A DNA stretch of 64,000 nt from Streptomyces sp. R44 (GCF_041053105.1 NZ_CP163444.1:6014001-6078000), one strand, 5' to 3'; counted from the stretch's first letter, positions 40,787 through 49,724 are shown. A program made the numbers and translations. The notes: generated by a model from the sequence alone, not told the origin.

Positions 40787-40954
40787 TCGACCAACAACCT
40801 CTCGGCGTCGGCACCTACGTTGTGCCGGTGTTTCGTTCAGGGCCGTACTACTCGGGAGTTCATGAATTGCAGCACGTGAAGGGGGTCCGTTCCAAACAGT
40901 GGGAAGCGGGCCCTTTCAGTGGTCCAGGCCTCACATAAAACGGGCATAAAGAGC

Positions 40955-40978
40955 GAGCCCCGCCAAATGGCGGGGCTC
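40955..40978. terminator. terminator hairpin between conservons
   Basis: GAGCCCCGCC (40955-40964) and GGCGGGGCTC (40969-40978) are perfect 10-base arms with loop AAAT. Confidence 0.75.
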
Positions 40979-41057
40979 AGGTGAGCGCAGTGACACCGAT
41001 CGGATGCGTCGGGTGTCCGGGGCGCCCCAATTCTCTGTCGAAATGTTATGAACGCCC

Positions 41058-41088
41058 GGGCGGCCGTGTCGAAGGACACAGACCGCCC
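41058..41088. terminator. terminator hairpin after cvnD1
   Basis: GGGCGG (41058-41063) pairs with CCGCCC (41083-41088), and inside it GTGTC (41066-41070) with GACAC (41075-41079). It lies 38 bases beyond the minus-strand cvnD stop. Confidence 0.65.
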
Positions 41089-41125
41089 CTGGCAGCGGCA
41101 TATGACAACCGCCCTGGCCCGTCCT

Positions 41126-41707
41126 CTACTTGAGGCGCGCCATGAGCGCGTGCTCGACGAGCGTGATGAGGGCGCTCTTGGCGTCGGCGCGGTGGCGGGC
41201 GTCGGTGGTGATGATGGGGGTGTCGGGGCCGATCTGGAGGGCCTCGCGGACCTCTTCCGGCTGGTAGGGCTGGTTGCCGTCGAAGCCGTTGAGGGCGATG
41301 ACGAAGGGGAGGCCCGAGTTCTCGAAGTAGTCGACGGCGGGGAAGCAGTCGGCGAGGCGGCGGGTGTCGACGAGCACGACGGCGCCGATGGCGCCGCGCA
41401 CGAGGTCGTCCCACATGAACCAGAAGCGGTCCTGACCCGGCGTACCGAAGAGGTACAGGATGAGGTCCTGGTCCAGGGTGATGCGGCCGAAGTCCATGGC
41501 GACGGTCGTCGTCGTCTTGCCACCGGTGTGCGTCAGATCGTCGATGCCGGCCGACGCGGAGGTCATGACGGCTTCGGTACGCAGCGGGTTGATCTCCGAG
41601 ACGGCGCCGACGAACGTGGTCTTGCCCACGCCGAAGCCGCCCGCCACCACGATCTTCGCGCTGGTGGTCGATCTGGCCGCGCCGCCGCTAGAGCTTGCGA
41701 AGTCCAC
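41126..41707 (-). CDS. cvnD1: conservon protein CvnD (Ras-like GTPase), first conservon
   Basis: A 193-residue GTPase with the same motifs as the copy 5.2 kb away: GGFGVGKTT, FGTPGQDRF and NGFD. Only two residues differ. At DNA level long blocks are identical, with differences concentrated in a patch around 41519-41565. The near-identity extends into the overlapping end of cvnC and stops there. That pattern fits gene conversion between tandem copies better than recent duplication of the whole operon, because the cvnA genes are strongly diverged. The two GTPases are probably interchangeable, so signalling specificity would rest with CvnA-C. Confidence 0.93.
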   Translation of the reverse strand: MDFASSSGGAARSTTSAKIVVAGGFGVGKTTFVGAVSEINPLRTEAVMTSASAGIDDLTHTGGKTTTTVAMDFGRITLDQDLILYLFGTPGQDRFWFMWDDLVRGAIGAVVLVDTRRLADCFPAVDYFENSGLPFVIALNGFDGNQPYQPEEVREALQIGPDTPIITTDARHRADAKSALITLVEHALMARLK

Positions 41708-42092
41708 TGAGCACCCTTTCGAGCAGTGTCACGTCCGGCGTGCCGCCGGTCTCTCCGTTGCCCGGCTGGTGGATCGCCACCATGCCGGCCTCCGCCAGGT
41801 CGGCCACGAGGATCCGGGCGACACCGAGCGGCATCGACAGGAGGGCCGACACCTCGGCCACCGACTTGACCTCGCGGCAGAGGTGGCAGATCCGCTGGTG
41901 CTCCGGCAGGAGCGTCGCGAGGTGTGCCGGGTCGGCCGTGGTGCTGACCAGCGCCTCGATGGCGAGCTGGTAGCGCGGCCGGGTCCGGCCGCCGGTCATC
42001 GCGTACGGACGCACCAGCGGCTGGTCGCCCTCGTGTCCGTACTCGTCGACTGAGGCGCCGTACGGATCGTGAGAGGCGGGGGGCGGGGTCAT
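41688..42092 (-). CDS. cvnC1: conservon protein CvnC (DUF742), first conservon
   Basis: A 134-residue DUF742 protein. The core is the same as in the other copy (LVRPYAMTGGRTRPRYQL, RICHLCREVKSVAEVSALL, VTLLERVLSGLRKL), but the disordered N-terminal tail is only about 25 residues. It overlaps cvnD by 20 bases. A 165-base gap separates it from cvnB, longer than in the second conservon, and contains only low-bias sequence. Confidence 0.92.
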   Translation of the reverse strand: MTPPPASHDPYGASVDEYGHEGDQPLVRPYAMTGGRTRPRYQLAIEALVSTTADPAHLATLLPEHQRICHLCREVKSVAEVSALLSMPLGVARILVADLAEAGMVAIHQPGNGETGGTPDVTLLERVLSGLRKL

Positions 42093-42257
42093 GAATCCTC
42101 CGGGCGTGACAGCAAGAGTTCTGCCGTCTGATGGGGCCGGTGGGGGGCCGGGTGGGGCGGCCGGACGATGAACAGTGCCCAGAACGGTACGGAGGGGCGT
42201 ACCGCCCTGCGGTTCGGTCGGTGCGGACGGATGTGGGGTCCGTCCGCCGTGCGTGAC

Positions 42258-42671
42258 CTAGTGGAGCAGGCTGCCCTGGAGCTCCGCACGGAGATCCGGG
42301 GTGAGGACGCTGCCGGCCCGGTCGACCAGCAGCGCCATCTCGTAGCCCACGAGGCCGATGTCGCACTCGGGGTGCGCGAGAACGGCCAGCGAGGAGCCGT
42401 CGGAGACGGACATCAGGAAGAGGAAGCCGCGCTCCATCTCCACCACGGTCTGCGCGACGGGTCCGCCCTCGAAGATCCGGGACGCGCCCGCGGTCAGCGA
42501 GGTCAGTCCGGATGCGACCGCCGCCAGCTGGTCGGCGCGGTCGCGGGGGAATCCTTCGGACATGGCCAGCAGGAGTCCGTCGGCGGAGACCACCACCGTG
42601 TGCGACACCCCGGGGGTGTTGTCCACGAAGTTGGTGATCAACCAGTTCAGATTCTGCGCCGCCTGGCTCAT
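42258..42671 (-). CDS. cvnB1: conservon protein CvnB (roadblock/LC7), first conservon
   Basis: A 137-residue roadblock protein nearly identical to the other copy; differences include GPVAQ for GAVNQ, FLMSVS for FIMSIS and PECD for PEAD. The ATG at 42671 gives the same 137-residue length. An in-frame TTG at 42680, directly after the cvnA stop and well spaced from AGGAG, is an alternative start adding three residues. Confidence 0.92.
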   Translation of the reverse strand: MSQAAQNLNWLITNFVDNTPGVSHTVVVSADGLLLAMSEGFPRDRADQLAAVASGLTSLTAGASRIFEGGPVAQTVVEMERGFLFLMSVSDGSSLAVLAHPECDIGLVGYEMALLVDRAGSVLTPDLRAELQGSLLH

Positions 42672-42680
42672 CGCGTTCAA

Positions 42681-45600
42681 CTAACGCTCCTGCTGATGGT
42701 TCGGACCGAGGTGGTGGCTACCCGTGGTCGAGTTGCCGGCCTGGCGGCCCTGCTGGATGCCGCGGCGCAGATTCGTGAGCCGGCCGCGGACGTCGTCGGG
42801 TGCACGCGAGACCTGGGGGCCGGCCGTGTGGGCCTGCTCCTGTGCGGTCCCGGGTACGAGGTTGGCCTTCGGCACACGGCGCGGAAGACCGGAGGTGGTG
42901 ACGCCGCCGGCCGCGGGCTTGCGCACCCGCTCCGCCTGGCGCACCAGCTCGTCGTTGGGCGAGGTCCGCCAGGCGGCCCCGCCGTTCTGGCGGCCGTCGG
43001 CGGCCGGGTCACCGGCCGGACGGGGCGCGGGAGCGGACGGCTGCGACACGACCGGGGTCGGCATCGTCTGCGTCAGGTCCACCTGCTGCGGAGCCTGCTG
43101 CTGCGCCTGCTCCTGCGGGTACCAGTTGGCATCCAGGCTGTCGTACAGCGGGGTACGGGCCTCACCCGCGCCACCGGCCGGCGGCAGGGCCTCCGGACGG
43201 CGCGGCTGCTGGAGCTGCGGCTGCTGCGGGCGGACCGGCTCGGCCGGACGCGGGGCACCGAAGTCCTCGCCGGTCCGCTGACGCGGCGCCGGGGGCTGGG
43301 CCTGCGGGGCCTGCTGCTGCGCCTGCGGTACGAAGGGCTGCCGGCCGAACTGCTGCTGCTGGCCGCCCTGGTACGCCTGGGGCTGCGGGGCCTGCGGCTG
43401 CTGCTGCGGGGCACCGAAGTCCGGGCGCGGGAACTGACCGGTGGAGCCGGGACCCTGCGGGGCACCGAAGTCGGGGCGCGGGAACTGCGCCGTCGACGCC
43501 GGGTCCTGCTGGTACGCCTGCGGCTGCTGCGGGGCCTGCTGCTGCGGGGCACCGAAGTCCGGGCGCGGGAACTGGCCCGTGGAACCGGGACCCTGCGGAG
43601 CCGCCGGCCCGCCGAACAGGCCCGCCGACTCCGGCTCCTCGTGGCCGCGCGGGGCGTCCAGCGGGGACATCTCCTGCTGCGGGCGCCGGACCGGCTGCTG
43701 CTGCGGGTCGTTGCCCCAGCTCGCGGCCTGCGGGCGCTGCGGCTGGGGGTTCCCGCCGGGCAGCTCGGCGCGCGGGAAGTCGTACCCGCCCTGCTGGTTG
43801 CCCTGCTGCGGCTGCTGCGGCTGCTGGGCGGCGGGGCCTGACTGGTTGCCCCACACGTCCGTACGGGACGGAATGGCGCTCGCGGCGCCGCCGATGAGGC
43901 CGCTCCCGCCGGGGCCCGGACGCAGCGCGTCGGGCGACTGGGGAGCCTGCGGGGCCTGGGGGACCTGCGGCAGCCGGCCGGTCTGGTCCAGCTGCGCGTT
44001 CTGCGGCTGCGGGGTGCGGGACTGCGGCGCGCCCTGCGGACCGCCGGCGAGCGGGGCACCGTCACGGGCGGGCAGCGCGGCCCGGGGACCGCTCGCACCG
44101 ACCTGACCGCGCGCGGCACCGGCGCCGAGACGGCCGGCCGCCGAGGCCGGCGCACCGCCCTGGCCCGGACGCCCGCCGGGGAGACCCGGGGCACCGGGAC
44201 CACCGGCCGCACCGGGACCGCCGGCCGCGCCGGGGCCGCCGGGGAGACGGCCGCCGGGGGCGGAGGCACCCTGCGGCATCGCGCCCTGGCCGCCCGCGCC
44301 CGGCTTGGGCATGGGCTTCTTGCCGCCCTGGGCGACGTCGACGGGGAGCATGACGAGCGCGGTGGTGCCGCCCGAGTCGGACGGGCGCAGCTGGATGCGG
44401 ATGCCGTGTCGCAGGGACAGGCGGCCGACCACGAACAGACCCATGCGGCGGGAGACCGAGACGTCCACGGTGGGCGGCGAGGCGAGCCGCTCGTTGATCG
44501 CGGCGAGGTCCTCGGGGGAGAGGCCGATGCCGGTGTCGTGGATCTCGACGAGCACACGGCCGTCGGGCAGCGCGTGACCGGTGACCCGGACCTTGGTCTG
44601 CGGGGAGGAGAACGAGGTGGCGTTCTCGAGCAGCTCGGCGAGGAGGTGGACGAGGTCGTTGACGACGCGGCCGGCGACCTCGGTCGCCGGGACCGCGGCC
44701 AGTTCGATGCGCTCGTACTGCTCCACCTCGGAGGCGGCGGCACGGAGGACGTCGACCAGCGGGACCGGGCGGGTCCAGCGGCGGCCGGGCTCTTCACCCG
44801 CGAGGACGAGGAGGTTCTCGCCGTTCCGGCGCATACGGGTCGCGAGGTGGTCGAGCTTGAACAGCGAGGAGAGCTGGTCCGGGTCGGCCTCGCGGGACTC
44901 CAGCTCGGAGATGAGCGAGAGCTGACGCTGGATGAGGCCCTGGGAACGCCGCGAGAGGTTGGTGAACATCGCGTTGACGTTGCCCCGGAGGAGGGCCTGC
45001 TCGGCGGCGAGGCGGACCGCCTCGCGGTGCACGTCGTCGAAGGCCGCGGCCACCTGGCCGATCTCGTCCCGGGAGTGCACACCGACGGACTCGACGGAGG
45101 TGTCGACGTCCTGCGGGTCCGACTCGGAGAGCTGCTTGACGAGCTCGGGCAGACGGTCCTGGGCGACCTTGGTCGCGGTGTCCTGGAGCCTGCGCAGCGA
45201 GCGGATCATGGACCGGGCCACGACGAAGGCGCCGATGAGCGAGACGCCGAGGACGAGGAGGATCAGCGCACCGTTGATGATGGCGTCGCGCTGCGACTCC
45301 TGCTTCAGCTCACGCGCCATGGTCTCCATGTCACCGAGCAGACCTCGCTCGATGCGGTTCATGGCGGCGATCTTGGTGCTGTACTCGTCGGTGAAGTTCA
45401 GATAGCCACGCGGGGTGGTGCCCGCCTGCAGGGCGTTGTCCGAGTTCAGCACGCGCTCGGCGTACTTGTTGGCGGCGTTGATCGACGGGTCGCCGCTGTT
45501 CAGCGACTCGGTCCGCTCGGCGGCGTCACCGCCGGCCGACTCGTAGATCGACTGGAAGGACTTGAGCTCGACGCCCTCACTGTTGAGGGCGGCCTCGCCG

Positions 45601-46508
45601 TAGAGACGGTCACCCTGCTCCAGCCGGCCGCGCTTCTGGTCGCTCGGGGGCAGCGCGGCCGCGATGATCGCCTGCTGGATGGAGGCGTACTCCTTGGCGG
45701 ACGAGAACGCGGCGAGCGCGCGGGTCCGCTTGATCATCTCGGGGTTGCTGGTCGCCTGCGCCATGTCCTGGGACAGGCTGAGGAGCGAGCGGATGAGGCG
45801 GCTGTACGCCTCGACCGTCACCGAGTTCGACGCGCTCTTCGAGTAGGCGGTGCCCCGGATCGAGTGGAGCTCGGCCAGCTGCGAGGCGATCTGGCTGACG
45901 TTCTGGCGGATGCTGAGCAGCGCCTCGTCGCCCTCGGAGACCGGGATGTCCTCGGTCGCGTCGAGGAAGGCCTTGTACTCGCGGTCCGTCCGGCGGCGCT
46001 GGTTGGCGACCGGGTAGTCGCTGACCGGGCGGCCGTTGGCCAGCGGGCCGGCGGACAGGTCGCGCTCGGCCTGCAGGGCCTGCGCGAGGTCCGTCGCCTC
46101 TCGGGTCAGCTTGGTGAGCAGCTGCATGTGGTCGAGCTGCTCCATGTCCTGGAGCGAGTCGCTGATGCGGATGCCGCCCAGGGTGGTCGCGGCGACCACG
46201 GGGAGGGTGAGGAGTGCGACCAGACGCGTGGAGATGCGCCAGTTGCGCAGGGCTATTCGCGGGCCGACCTCGTTCTCGGCGCGGGCCTTGGCGGGCGCGG
46301 CGGCCGGCTCGGCGGACTTGGCCGCGGAGCTCGCGCGCCTGCCGCCGTCACCGCCCTCGCCGGACGGTCCCTGACCCTGGTTCGGGGTGTGCGAGGCCGA
46401 GGGACCGCGGTCGGTCCCGGCACGCGGTTCCTGCTCCGCCGGAGCATCCGCTCGGCCCTGGCGGGCCTGGGGAGACCCCGAGCCATCCCTCTTGAAACGT
46501 CCCTGCAC
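42681..46508 (-). CDS. cvnA1: conservon protein CvnA (histidine-kinase-like membrane sensor), first conservon
   Basis: A 1275-residue sensor. The GTG at 46508 (MQGRFKRDGSGS) is preferred; the open frame extends to 46706 without coding character. Order: charged disordered head, first transmembrane segment near 95-115 (LVALLTLPVVAATTLGG), NIT-like extracellular domain, second segment near 410-433 (GALILLVLGVSLIGAFVVA), HAMP-like linker (MIRSLRRLQDTATKVAQDRLPEL), GHKL ATPase with LLENATSF near 626 and HDTGIGLSPEDL, then a 540-residue tail of Gly/Pro/Gln repeats such as FPRPDFGAPQQ. No phosphoacceptor His box is seen. The tail is much longer than in the second conservon's CvnA. Confidence 0.92.
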   Translation of the reverse strand: MQGRFKRDGSGSPQARQGRADAPAEQEPRAGTDRGPSASHTPNQGQGPSGEGGDGGRRASSAAKSAEPAAAPAKARAENEVGPRIALRNWRISTRLVALLTLPVVAATTLGGIRISDSLQDMEQLDHMQLLTKLTREATDLAQALQAERDLSAGPLANGRPVSDYPVANQRRRTDREYKAFLDATEDIPVSEGDEALLSIRQNVSQIASQLAELHSIRGTAYSKSASNSVTVEAYSRLIRSLLSLSQDMAQATSNPEMIKRTRALAAFSSAKEYASIQQAIIAAALPPSDQKRGRLEQGDRLYGEAALNSEGVELKSFQSIYESAGGDAAERTESLNSGDPSINAANKYAERVLNSDNALQAGTTPRGYLNFTDEYSTKIAAMNRIERGLLGDMETMARELKQESQRDAIINGALILLVLGVSLIGAFVVARSMIRSLRRLQDTATKVAQDRLPELVKQLSESDPQDVDTSVESVGVHSRDEIGQVAAAFDDVHREAVRLAAEQALLRGNVNAMFTNLSRRSQGLIQRQLSLISELESREADPDQLSSLFKLDHLATRMRRNGENLLVLAGEEPGRRWTRPVPLVDVLRAAASEVEQYERIELAAVPATEVAGRVVNDLVHLLAELLENATSFSSPQTKVRVTGHALPDGRVLVEIHDTGIGLSPEDLAAINERLASPPTVDVSVSRRMGLFVVGRLSLRHGIRIQLRPSDSGGTTALVMLPVDVAQGGKKPMPKPGAGGQGAMPQGASAPGGRLPGGPGAAGGPGAAGGPGAPGLPGGRPGQGGAPASAAGRLGAGAARGQVGASGPRAALPARDGAPLAGGPQGAPQSRTPQPQNAQLDQTGRLPQVPQAPQAPQSPDALRPGPGGSGLIGGAASAIPSRTDVWGNQSGPAAQQPQQPQQGNQQGGYDFPRAELPGGNPQPQRPQAASWGNDPQQQPVRRPQQEMSPLDAPRGHEEPESAGLFGGPAAPQGPGSTGQFPRPDFGAPQQQAPQQPQAYQQDPASTAQFPRPDFGAPQGPGSTGQFPRPDFGAPQQQPQAPQPQAYQGGQQQQFGRQPFVPQAQQQAPQAQPPAPRQRTGEDFGAPRPAEPVRPQQPQLQQPRRPEALPPAGGAGEARTPLYDSLDANWYPQEQAQQQAPQQVDLTQTMPTPVVSQPSAPAPRPAGDPAADGRQNGGAAWRTSPNDELVRQAERVRKPAAGGVTTSGLPRRVPKANLVPGTAQEQAHTAGPQVSRAPDDVRGRLTNLRRGIQQGRQAGNSTTGSHHLGPNHQQER
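43370..43600 (-). repeat. internal coding repeat in the CvnA1 tail
   Basis: The segment encoding GSTGQFPRPDFGAPQ occurs three times in tandem variation (seen on the plus strand as repeats of GGGGCACCGAAGTC followed by GGGCGCGGGAACTG), with the middle copy reading STAQFPRPDFGAPQ. It lies in the glutamine/proline-rich tail and could vary in copy number between strains. Confidence 0.7.
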
Positions 46509-47076
46509 TAGCGTCGCAACCTCTGGACCAGGCGTCCTTCCGGGTGAACGGAGAGGACGGTGTCGGCGTCGATCGGGGCGCGTGGAGCGCCCCAGGTGGT
46601 CGTCGGTGACCGGCGCAGTTCCCCCTTCCCCGCCACTCGGCCGGCGCTGCGTTGCGCCCCCTGCGTGCCGGCTTGAAACCCGCGGCGGTGCGTGGAATTC
46701 CAGCACAGTGCCGGATCTCCAACAAGGGCCGCGTGTCGCGGCGTGAGGGCTATGACAACGTGTGCACGGAACGTCACCCCATGTAGAAGATGATCACGGA
46801 GGATTCGGACTTTTCCAGCCCAATGGGCGGGCATCCCCGTGTGTCCCAGTCGACATGATCAGGAGCGGAATAGCTCATTCAGTGGCGGAATGTCCCTTTC
46901 CGTGGTGACCGGCGACCGTCCGTAATGCCCGGAATATGTAGCGAGTGGTGAGCAAACTCACACCCGAATCGATGCCTCAGCCATGCATTCGAAGGGAATC
47001 GCATGTTTAGCCTGACGCTTTACACCCCTTCGCGCCCGTACGGGCGCCCCTCCCGGAACAAGGTCTGATCACCGCG
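46509..47076. other. 568-base region upstream of the first conservon
   Basis: No gene is supported; the open frames lack codon bias. It must hold the minus-strand conservon promoter, though no clear -35/-10 pair stands out, and the plus-strand promoter of the 67-residue gene. Visible structures are GTGAG-CAAA-CTCAC (46948-46961) and the perfect 16-base palindrome GCGCCCGTACGGGCGC (47032-47047), 30 bases before the small gene. The stretch 46780-47010 is distinctly AT-richer than its surroundings. Confidence 0.45.
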
Positions 47077-47280
47077 ATGAAGACGACGACGCTCCGCAAG
47101 ACGGCCAACCCCCGCCGCTCCACCCTCGTCCACCTCTCGGACGCCGCAGACCTCGGCCGGGGCGCCCAGCCGGAGTACTCGGTCGAGCTGCCGGGCAACA
47201 CGGCCAACCCGCGCCGCACGATCCTGATGCAGGCCCCGGCGCCGTACCAGCCCCAGCCGTACGCCACCGCGTCCCGCTGA
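47077..47280 (+). CDS. small protein with duplicated TANPRR motif, unknown function
   Basis: A 67-residue protein whose codons almost all end in G or C, so it is very likely real. TANPRRSTLVHL near residue 9 recurs as TANPRRTILMQ near residue 42, an internal duplication of about 33-residue spacing. The C-terminus is Pro/Tyr/Gln-rich (APAPYQPQPYATASR). There is no signal peptide or membrane segment. It is preceded by a perfect 16-base palindrome and has only a weak ribosome-binding site. I do not recognise a family. It is divergent from the first conservon. Confidence 0.62.
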   Translation: MKTTTLRKTANPRRSTLVHLSDAADLGRGAQPEYSVELPGNTANPRRTILMQAPAPYQPQPYATASR

Positions 47281-47408
47281 CCCGGGCGGGCCCCGGCCCG
47301 CGGCGCCTTCGTCATCACCCCCGGTGATATCGCCGGGCGGCCGCCCCTCGCCGCGTTAGCCTGGAGCGTCAGACTCCAGCCAGTACCAAGTGAGGGGCGA
47401 CAGCACTC

Positions 47409-48203
47409 GTGCGCATCGCCAGATTCTCCATCGACGGCAATGTGGCCTTCGGCGCCGTCGAGGGCGAGGACCCCGCCGAGTCCGCCGCGTCCGGCGGCCT
47501 CGTCCTCGACATCATCAAGGGCATCCCGTACACCGACTTCGAGCTCAGCGGCACCAAGGTCCCGCTCAGCAAGGTACGGCTCCTGCCGCCCGTGCTCCCC
47601 AACAAGGTCGTGGCCATCGGCCGCAACTACGCCGAGCACGCCGCCGAACTCGGCAACGAGGTCCCCGACGTCCCCGTCGCCTTCTTCAAGCCCACCACCT
47701 CGGTGATCGGCTCCGGCGACGCCATCGAGTACCCCTCCTTCTCCAACGAGCTGCACCACGAGGCCGAACTGGCCGTGGTCATCGGCCGCATGTGCCGCGA
47801 GGTGCCCCGCGAGCGCGTGAAGGACGTCATCTTCGGCTACACCTGCGCCAATGACGTCACCGCCCGCGACGCCCAGCAGCGCGAGAAGCAGTGGGCCCGC
47901 GCCAAGGGCTTCGACACCTCCTGCCCCCTGGGTCCCTGGGTGGAGACCGACCTCGACCCGAGCGACCTGACCATCCAGGCGACGGTCAACGGCGAACAAC
48001 GCCAGCTGGGTCGGACGAGCGACATGATCCGCTCCATCGAGGACCTGGTCGTCCACATCACCGAGGCCATGACGCTGCTCCCGGGCGACGTCATCCTCAC
48101 CGGCACCCCCGCCGGGGTCGGCCCCCTCAACGTCGGCGACGAGGTCGCCGTCACCATCGAAGGCATCGGCACTCTCACCAATAAGGTGATCAAGCGTGGC
48201 TAA
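47409..48203 (+). CDS. fumarylacetoacetate hydrolase-family protein
   Basis: A 264-residue FAH-fold protein. Metal-binding and catalytic features are present: AIGRNYAEHAAELG, HHEAELAVVIG (the ExE pair), GYTCANDVTARD, KGFDTSCPLGPWV, and the C-terminal TGTPAGVGPLNVGDEVAVTIEGIG. Family members hydrolyse or decarboxylate beta-diketo acids, for example in aromatic catabolism or oxaloacetate decarboxylation; the substrate here is not evident. GAGGGG precedes the GTG at 47409. A CTGGAG-7-CTCCAG stem lies at 47361-47379 in its leader. Its end overlaps gltX by eight bases, so the two are translationally coupled. Confidence 0.92.
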   Translation: MRIARFSIDGNVAFGAVEGEDPAESAASGGLVLDIIKGIPYTDFELSGTKVPLSKVRLLPPVLPNKVVAIGRNYAEHAAELGNEVPDVPVAFFKPTTSVIGSGDAIEYPSFSNELHHEAELAVVIGRMCREVPRERVKDVIFGYTCANDVTARDAQQREKQWARAKGFDTSCPLGPWVETDLDPSDLTIQATVNGEQRQLGRTSDMIRSIEDLVVHITEAMTLLPGDVILTGTPAGVGPLNVGDEVAVTIEGIGTLTNKVIKRG

Positions 48204-49671
48204 CGCGAACATCCGCGTCCGTTTCTGTCCCTCGCCGACCGGCAACCCCCACGTGGGTCTGGTCCGCACCGCCCTCTTCAACTGGGCCTTCGCCCGGCAC
48301 AACCAGGGCACCATGGTCTTCCGCATCGAGGACACGGACGCCGCTCGCGACTCCGAGGAGTCGTACAACCAGCTGCTCGACTCTCTGAAGTGGCTCGGCC
48401 TCGACTGGGACGAGGGCCCCGAGGTCGGCGGCCCCCACGCGCCGTACCGCCAGTCGCAGCGGATGGACATCTACAAGGACGTCGCCGACAAGCTGCTCGC
48501 CGGCGGGTACGCGTACCACTGCTTCTGCACCGCCGTGGAGCTGGAGGCCCGCCGTGACGCCGCCCGGCTGGCCGGCAAGCCGTCCGGTTACGACGGCACC
48601 TGCCGCAACCTGAGCGCCGAGCGCATCGAGCGCTACCGCTCCGAGGGGCGCGAGTCCATCGTCCGCTTCAAGATGCCCGACGAGCCGATCACCTTCACGG
48701 ACCTGGTCCGCGGCGAGCTCACCTTCACCCCGGACAACGTGCCGGACTACGGCATCCTCCGGGCCAACGGCGCCCCGCTGTACACGCTCGTCAACCCGGT
48801 CGACGACGCCCTGATGGAGATCACCCACGTCCTGCGCGGCGAGGACCTGCTCTCCTCCACCCCGCGGCAGATCGCGCTCTACAAGGCGCTCATCGAGCTC
48901 GGCGTCGCCAAGGAGATCCCCTCCTTCGGCCACCTGCCGTACGTGATGGGCGAGGGCAACAAGAAGCTCTCCAAGCGCGACCCGCAGGCCTCCCTCAACC
49001 TCTACCGGGAGCGCGGCTTCCTCCCCGAGGGCCTCCTGAACTACCTGTCGCTCCTGGGCTGGTCCTTCTCGGCCGACCAGGACCTCTTCACCATCCCCGA
49101 GATGGTGGCGAAGTTCGACATCGCCGACGTGAACGCCAACCCGGCGCGCTTCGACCTCAAGAAGGCCGAGTCGATCAATGCCGACCACATCCGCATGCTG
49201 GACGTGAAGGCCTTCGCCGAGGCGTGCGAGCCCTGGCTCCAGGCCCCGCACGCCCCCTGGGCGCCCGAGGACTTCGACCGCGAGGCCTGGGAGCGGATCG
49301 CCCCGCACGCCCAGACCCGCCTGACCGTCCTCTCGGACATCACGGCCAACGTGGACTTCCTCTTCCTGTCCGAGCCGGTCTTCGACCAGCCCTCGTGGGA
49401 CAAGGCCATGAAGGGCGAGCCCGCGGCCCTGCTGACCACCGCCCGCGAGAAGCTGGTGGACGCCGACTGGAACGACCCCGAGTCGCTCAAGAACGCCGTC
49501 CTGGCCGCCGGCGAGGCCCACGGCCTCAAGCTCGGCAAGGCGCAGGCCCCGGTCCGCGTCGCCGTCACCGGCCGCACGGTCGGCCTGCCGCTCTTCGAGT
49601 CCCTGGAGATCCTGGGCAAGGAGAAGACCCTGGCCCGCATCGACGCGGCCCTGGCGAAGCTCGCCGGCTGA
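48196..49671 (+). CDS. gltX: glutamyl-tRNA synthetase
   Basis: A 491-residue class I synthetase. RFCPSPTGNPHVGLVRTALFNWAFAR contains the HIGH-type motif (here HVGL) near residue 16, and KLSKR at 257-261 is the KMSKS equivalent. The catalytic core includes FRIEDTDAARDSEESY and the anticodon-binding domain occupies the last third. It charges tRNA-Glu and, as is usual in actinobacteria lacking GlnRS, probably also tRNA-Gln for transamidation. The Gln and Glu tRNA genes lie 2.3 kb downstream. The GTG start lies inside the FAH gene's end. Confidence 0.96.
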   Translation: MANANIRVRFCPSPTGNPHVGLVRTALFNWAFARHNQGTMVFRIEDTDAARDSEESYNQLLDSLKWLGLDWDEGPEVGGPHAPYRQSQRMDIYKDVADKLLAGGYAYHCFCTAVELEARRDAARLAGKPSGYDGTCRNLSAERIERYRSEGRESIVRFKMPDEPITFTDLVRGELTFTPDNVPDYGILRANGAPLYTLVNPVDDALMEITHVLRGEDLLSSTPRQIALYKALIELGVAKEIPSFGHLPYVMGEGNKKLSKRDPQASLNLYRERGFLPEGLLNYLSLLGWSFSADQDLFTIPEMVAKFDIADVNANPARFDLKKAESINADHIRMLDVKAFAEACEPWLQAPHAPWAPEDFDREAWERIAPHAQTRLTVLSDITANVDFLFLSEPVFDQPSWDKAMKGEPAALLTTAREKLVDADWNDPESLKNAVLAAGEAHGLKLGKAQAPVRVAVTGRTVGLPLFESLEILGKEKTLARIDAALAKLAG

Positions 49672-49690
49672 TCCGCGCCGTACGCCAAGA

Positions 49691-49724
49691 GGGGCGGTAT
49701 CCGGAATGCTCCGGGTGCCGCCCC
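49691..49724 (+). terminator. gltX terminator
   Basis: GGGGCGG (49691-49697) pairs with CCGCCCC (49718-49724), with inner CCGGA/TCCGG. It follows the gltX stop by 19 bases. Confidence 0.75.

Larger units (their letters stand above)
40787..41125. other. intergenic region between the two conservons
   Basis: No gene. It contains the probable promoter of the second conservon on the minus strand (TGAACG, 16-base spacer, TAGGTG in the 50 bases before the cvnA2 start) and two terminators for the first conservon, listed separately. The rest is less GC-rich than the genes and shows no further signal. Confidence 0.5.

Noticed and set aside
37214..40879. Long plus-strand open frame opposite cvnA2
   Set aside because: It mirrors the minus-strand gene and encodes low-complexity Arg/Leu/Val without domains. 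Strong GC bias routinely opens such antisense frames in Streptomyces.
46509..46706. N-terminal extension of CvnA1 to 46706
   Set aside because: Residues are Arg/Pro-rich with poor codon bias; MQGRFKRDGS from the GTG at 46508 matches the start recalled for the S. coelicolor orthologue.
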